This document shows positions 61,001 to 64,000 of a stretch of DNA of 64,000 nucleotides, piece by piece; position 1 is the first letter of the stretch; every line of letters begins with the position of its first letter. The notes under the pieces were generated by a model. That model did no database searches, had not been told where the DNA came from, and saw only the letters and a program-made list of their open reading frames with translations. Position numbers and translations under genes: made by a program. This DNA comes from Dehalococcoidia bacterium (GTDB lineage Bacteria; Chloroflexota; Dehalococcoidia; Lucifugimonadales; UBA1123). The stretch lies in contig JAGWBK010000004.1 of the NCBI GenBank assembly GCA_021295915.1, forward strand, positions 31,616 through 95,615, written 5' to 3'.

Positions 61001-61590
61001 CAGATACCTACTCCAGGGACGCTTATGCTGCTGCCAATGTCTCCAAAGGTCGAAAGGAGCTTGGGTCCGAGGAAGATGAGGGTCAGCCCAGCGACCACCA
61101 GCGCGACGATGGCGAGAATCCAGATCAGCCGGTCGAGGAGGTCAGCCCTGGACTGGTCTCGGGAAGCTCCCGCGACAGCCTCCTGCTGGGCTTCGGACTG
61201 AATCATTCCCCGCTGGATGTCCGCGACTTGCATCATCCAGTCGTCATCCTTGCCCGCGCTCGTTGGCTTGGAGTCCCTGAGTGTCGTGTCAGTGCTGAGC
61301 AGGAGTCCACTGCCGTCAAGGGCAGCTGCTCCATGCGCCTGCGACCAGATGATTGCGCTCGGGTACTCGGAACGGTCGGCCTCAAGCAACGTCTTGGGAT
61401 CGTCCATGTATGCTGCCCCGTACTGAGACCATACGGTCGGGGAGCGAAGGTCGTCGACAAACCCTCCCTTCTCACCCTTCCCGAGCTTGGTTTCAAGCAG
61501 GGCTGGTATGGTGTAGGACCGCTGGGCGTTGACCGTGCGGTAACGCTGGTCTGGGCTCAGAATGAGCACCTGGATATTCTGCTTACCCAC
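61000..61590 (-). CDS. 196-residue element protein with C-terminal membrane anchor
   Basis: A soluble N-terminal part (MGKQNIQVLILSPDQRYRTV, region to about 160) is followed by one C-terminal helix (LIWILAIVALVVAGLTLIFL) and a short tail. No family recognised. One base separates it from the upstream gene, and its stop overlaps the next start. Confidence 0.6.
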   Translation of the reverse strand: MGKQNIQVLILSPDQRYRTVNAQRSYTIPALLETKLGKGEKGGFVDDLRSPTVWSQYGAAYMDDPKTLLEADRSEYPSAIIWSQAHGAAALDGSGLLLSTDTTLRDSKPTSAGKDDDWMMQVADIQRGMIQSEAQQEAVAGASRDQSRADLLDRLIWILAIVALVVAGLTLIFLGPKLLSTFGDIGSSISVPGVGI

Positions 61591-62073
61591 CTACCACCTC
61601 CTGGCTCGGTCGTACATTCCGCGCACTCCGCGACCCATCGCTCCCATTCCCTCCTGCATCTGTCGTAATGCGCCTGTGGCGATGGTGACGACGTCCTTTG
61701 CCCGTTCGCCTCCGATCCCAGTCCCGAGGGCGATGAATGCCAGTATCAGCTCCTCCTCGTCAAGGCGACCTGTTCGCTCCAGCTGGATGTTCGACACCAG
61801 GCGCATTATCAGGTCTCGTTCCCGGGCTGTGATGTTCGCTTTGGCAGAGACCTGGTAGAGGTCCCCCGACATGTCGAGCAGCTCTTTGGAAGGGTTGTAT
61901 GCGTTGTTCTCGTAGATGTGCGCGAGTCCTTCGAGGGACATCGCGCCGCGCCCCTGCTGCCCCGCAGGGTCTTCCTCGTCAGCTTCCTCAGCCTGGTCGA
62001 CCCTGCCGGTATTGGAGTCAATCGCACTCCCGCCGAGTGCTGGATCCTTCAGAATGTCGTCTGTTTCAGCCAT
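61591..62073 (-). CDS. 160-residue soluble element protein
   Basis: Acidic N-terminus (DEEDPAGQQ region) then helical sequence (GLAHIYENNAYNPSKELLDM, ITARERDLIMRLVSN) and a Gly/Met-rich basic end (GMGAMGRGVRGMYDRARRW). No membrane segment and no recognised family. Its start overlaps the ATPase stop by eight bases. Confidence 0.6.
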   Translation of the reverse strand: MAETDDILKDPALGGSAIDSNTGRVDQAEEADEEDPAGQQGRGAMSLEGLAHIYENNAYNPSKELLDMSGDLYQVSAKANITARERDLIMRLVSNIQLERTGRLDEEELILAFIALGTGIGGERAKDVVTIATGALRQMQEGMGAMGRGVRGMYDRARRW

Positions 62074-63136
62074 AGAGTCTCAGGTTCTCCATTTCGACCT
62101 CGAATCGGGCCTGTTTGGCCGCTGGGGTGTCAAGGTGCTCCATTACTGCGGACGGGAGCTCTACGAATTGCTGACCATCGGACTCGGTCACGACCAGGCG
62201 CATCACCCTTGCGGCTTCTGCGAACATCGTCGGGTTGTCACAGTCCAGGTACGTCCCAGCGAATATCTGAAACTCCTCGTATGGGACCTTGTTCCGTCCG
62301 TTCATCAGGCTCATGGCGAGCTCCTGAAACTCGCGGTCGCGCTTACGGTCGACAGCAGCCTGTTTCCCCGCGTCCGTGTGGATGTTCTGGACCTTGCTGT
62401 CGGTGCTGTAGTAGTTCCATGTGTTCTCAATGCCGAAATCTGTCCTGAATTGGTCGGCTGTCTCGTAAGGAGCGGGCCACTTCATCCCAAACAGCGGTCG
62501 GCCGGTCAGAGAGCCGTTCCAGTTCCAGATGGCGGACTTGACCATCGCTATCTCTCGCCACTGACCGTCCAGGCCGCGAACCTTCTTCTTGAAGAGCCTC
62601 GGCTGTATCAGGAGGTCAGTCTGGCGCAGGATAGAGCTGGTGAGCTCATGGGGCCACTGTGCAGTACCCAGTAGGTCCATCATGTCCTTGCGCAGCTGTC
62701 TCAGTTGCGCCTCGACCGCTACCACCGCCCCCGAGACCGACCGCTTCGAGTTCATAATCTCCGGGAGCTCGTCGATCACTACCGTCGCATTCTGATACCA
62801 GCCCGTCTTGTCGTCCTGGATCCGCTCATACATGTCTTCAGCCCACTCATCCGCGTACTGGATGTTGATGTTGGCAAAGACCTTCCAGGGGATCCTCCTG
62901 TTGAGGTTCGTGTATTTCATCAGGTAGGCCCAGTGGTTCGCAGTCGCTGATTTACCGTCCCCTCTGTTCCCAGTGAGGATGGCAACCCTCGCCAAAGGGT
63001 CTGGCCTGTACCACGCTTCATCCGCAGGTACGATTACAACGTCAGACTCTCGCTCCCGACGCCTTCCGAGCCTGGAGTCCGTAGTTGCCGGTCTGGAGTG
63101 ACCTATGATATGTGTTGTGCCACTGAGTATTCCCAC
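62066..63136 (-). CDS. P-loop ATPase, Zot/A32-like morphogenesis or packaging type
   Basis: 356 residues. Walker A TGNRGDGKS (about 55-63), Walker B ATVVIDELPEIM (about 117-128) and, further on, LGTAQWPHEL with a sensor-type Gln160 and RQTDLLIQPR with a candidate arginine finger (Arg171). The spacing (short core, sensor Gln soon after the Walker B helix) matches Zot/pI-type and HerA-FtsK-superfamily viral ATPases that assemble filamentous virions or package DNA. First gene of the operon. The family call is by motif arrangement only. Confidence 0.75.
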   Translation of the reverse strand: MGILSGTTHIIGHSRPATTDSRLGRRRERESDVVIVPADEAWYRPDPLARVAILTGNRGDGKSATANHWAYLMKYTNLNRRIPWKVFANINIQYADEWAEDMYERIQDDKTGWYQNATVVIDELPEIMNSKRSVSGAVVAVEAQLRQLRKDMMDLLGTAQWPHELTSSILRQTDLLIQPRLFKKKVRGLDGQWREIAMVKSAIWNWNGSLTGRPLFGMKWPAPYETADQFRTDFGIENTWNYYSTDSKVQNIHTDAGKQAAVDRKRDREFQELAMSLMNGRNKVPYEEFQIFAGTYLDCDNPTMFAEAARVMRLVVTESDGQQFVELPSAVMEHLDTPAAKQARFEVEMENLRLYG

Positions 63137-63216
63137 GCCTTCTATCTAAAAGATGTCTCTATACCATCACAAGCTAACGTAAAAAGACTAATACGCCAGA
63201 TTCTGGAGGGAGAATC
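63137..63216. promoter_or_regulatory. Divergent promoter region between element operon and HTH gene
   Basis: An 80-base AT-rich gap with divergent starts. TAATAC (63189-63194) could be a -10 for the HTH gene; on the other strand TATAGA (around 63161-63156) could serve the ATPase operon. No clear -35 partners. The position is typical for a regulator controlling a divergent viral operon. Confidence 0.35.
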
Positions 63217-63840
63217 ATGCGCGACACACACACAAGGGATTTGACAGCCCGATTAGTGCTCACCTGGCTAAGCCTGACGCAGTTCAAGAGTGCTCGACAG
63301 GCGGCTCTGACGCTCAGAGTGTCTGCGCCATCATTCACCAACTGGGTGAAGGGGCTCACAGAGCCCTCCAGGGTCCATCTCGGGAAGATGGCAGGGTACT
63401 ATGCCGAGGGAGACAACGGCCTGAGCTGGTCAAGGTATCCCGTACAGCAGATGGTGAGCCATGTGGCTGCTGTAGGAGGGATCAATCGTGACCGCGTACT
63501 GCAACTGGCGATGTGCAGGGACCCAGAGAGCCCTCACAAGCAGTCCGTCTGGAGGCTCTTCGAGCTCAGTATGTTTGCAAAGTCGGGCTACCCGTTGGAC
63601 CGTGTACAGTTCATCGACTGGATGATGCGACAGACAAGCCAGTCAGAGCCTCCTCCCATCAGAAGGGTCGGGGCTCTATGGCTTCCCAGAGACCCTCTGC
63701 ACCTTTCCGGCTGTCCAGCCCCTGGTACGCTGGCAGACAGCTCAGGAGACCCACAGGAGGCCGTTGTGCCTGTCCAGACCAATGGAAATGTTAGTGTCCA
63801 ATTCCGCACTCCTCCCAAGCGGGTGAGCCTCTACCGTTAG
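63217..63840 (+). CDS. Helix-turn-helix regulator of the element
   Basis: 207 residues behind TGGAGGG. The N-terminal part contains FKSARQAALTLRVSAPSFTNWVKG, the pattern of a Cro/C1-like helix-turn-helix (about 25-50). The C-terminal half is Pro-rich with no recognised domain. Placed divergently from the element operon, it is the likely repressor or activator of it; this is inferred from position and HTH pattern. Confidence 0.65.
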   Translation: MRDTHTRDLTARLVLTWLSLTQFKSARQAALTLRVSAPSFTNWVKGLTEPSRVHLGKMAGYYAEGDNGLSWSRYPVQQMVSHVAAVGGINRDRVLQLAMCRDPESPHKQSVWRLFELSMFAKSGYPLDRVQFIDWMMRQTSQSEPPPIRRVGALWLPRDPLHLSGCPAPGTLADSSGDPQEAVVPVQTNGNVSVQFRTPPKRVSLYR

Positions 63841-63907
63841 TTTGACATCCTCCAGATTCCGGCCAATCCTGCTGACATACACCCAAATCCCATAAAGGAG
63901 GGATGAA

Positions 63908-64000
63908 ATGTCATCAGGAATCAAAGGAATCGTCGGGGCGCTCGTCATCGTCCTGTTCGGCCTACTTCTGACGCCGACCGTGATCGGGCAGGTCAACAGC
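63908..64000 (+). CDS. Small hydrophobic element protein, N-terminal part (cut by window edge)
   Basis: The frame from ATG 63908 runs to the right edge (31 codons visible). AAAGGAGGGA before it is the best ribosome binding site in the element. The product begins MSSGIKGIVGALVIVL, then FGLLLTPTVIGQVNS: a short polar start and one hydrophobic helix ending in a TPTV-type turn. The strong ribosome binding site and shape suit an abundant coat or pilin-like protein; the rest is unseen. Confidence 0.6.
   Translation, partial: MSSGIKGIVGALVIVLFGLLLTPTVIGQVNS

Larger units (their letters stand above)
57211..64000. mobile_element. Integrated element (putative tailless provirus) in a tRNA-Gly gene; right end beyond window
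   Basis: The left boundary is a 3' half of tRNA-Gly cut in the anticodon loop. Inside are a decayed integrase, an intact tyrosine recombinase, a palindrome, a compact nine-gene minus-strand operon led by a P-loop ATPase, a divergent HTH gene and a small hydrophobic protein gene. No terminase, portal, HK97-type capsid, tail or conjugation gene is visible in 6.7 kb. Many predicted proteins are small and membrane-spanning. This fits a filamentous or membrane-containing virus, but a non-viral integrative element is not excluded. The right attachment site was not reached. Confidence 0.75.

Noticed and set aside
60167-61668. Long plus-strand frames opposite the element operon (60167-60784 and 60856-61668)
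   Set aside because: No ribosome binding sites or domains; the minus-strand frames are coupled by start/stop overlaps and have coherent membrane segments.
62066-63136. Considered a conjugative coupling or partition ATPase
   Set aside because: No relaxase, T4SS or ParB-like gene in the visible operon; motif spacing is closer to Zot/A32-type ATPases. Not fully excluded because the element is cut by the window.

Overview
The window looks like a chromosomal stretch of an uncultivated Chloroflexota bacterium, most likely of the SAR202 / Dehalococcoidia-related lineage. This is inference from gene content: flavin-dependent LLM monooxygenase, enolase-superfamily dehydratase, HpaB-type hydroxylase, TPP lyase, GMC oxidoreductases and Ldh2-type dehydrogenase interspersed with housekeeping genes, at moderately high GC. 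No rRNA or CRISPR array is visible.

Layout. 1-365: 5' end of a GMC oxidoreductase running off the left edge. 583-9008: a translation and purine run (greA, lysS, tyrS, gltX, yqeY, an 18-codon micro-ORF, purQ, purL) with several overlapping start/stop junctions. 9051-18825: accessory metabolism and transport (Ldh2 dehydrogenase, iron-type ABC permease and ATPase without a binding protein, TPP enzyme, LLM oxidoreductase, CDF metal exporter, enolase-superfamily enzyme). 18829-30247: tsaD, a PH-like membrane protein, two tandem alanine-racemase-fold paralogues with different active-site losses, argC, a long-form SRP RNA with its own promoter, rsmA-ispE-membrane protein, a DinG-type exonuclease/helicase lacking a normal start codon, an OGG1-type glycosylase and a tRNA-Pro lacking its T-arm. 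30395-41856: HpaB-like hydroxylase, RNase HII-YraN fusion, DinB protein, mnmA, leaderless rsfS, ndk, tsaB, tsaE, phosphoesterase, a TIM-like protein, esterase, HpaI aldolase, alcohol dehydrogenase and aldo/keto reductase. 42037-57090: MMPL transporter, a broken kexin-like secreted protease with a separately encoded prodomain-like protein, folP-folK, a PQQ-type sugar dehydrogenase, a frameshifted CNT nucleoside transporter, a decayed transposase-like stretch, a dihydroxyphthalate-decarboxylase-like protein and a full GMC oxidoreductase.

57211 to the right edge is the most novel part: an integrated element. It begins at a 3' half of tRNA-Gly(CCC), carries an older integrase remnant, an intact tyrosine recombinase, a perfect 22-bp palindrome, a nine-gene tightly packed minus-strand operon (P-loop morphogenesis/packaging-type ATPase, two soluble or membrane-anchored proteins, a multi-segment membrane protein, two tiny Cys-rich proteins, two ~66-residue two-helix membrane proteins and a secreted/anchored protein), a divergent helix-turn-helix gene and, at the edge, the start of a small hydrophobic protein behind a strong ribosome binding site. 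No tailed-phage hallmark gene is present in the visible part. I infer a tailless (filamentous or membrane-containing) provirus or a related integrative element.

Several genes are visibly damaged (protease, nucleoside transporter, tRNA-Pro). Since the source may be a metagenome assembly, consensus errors remain an alternative to true decay or phase variation.
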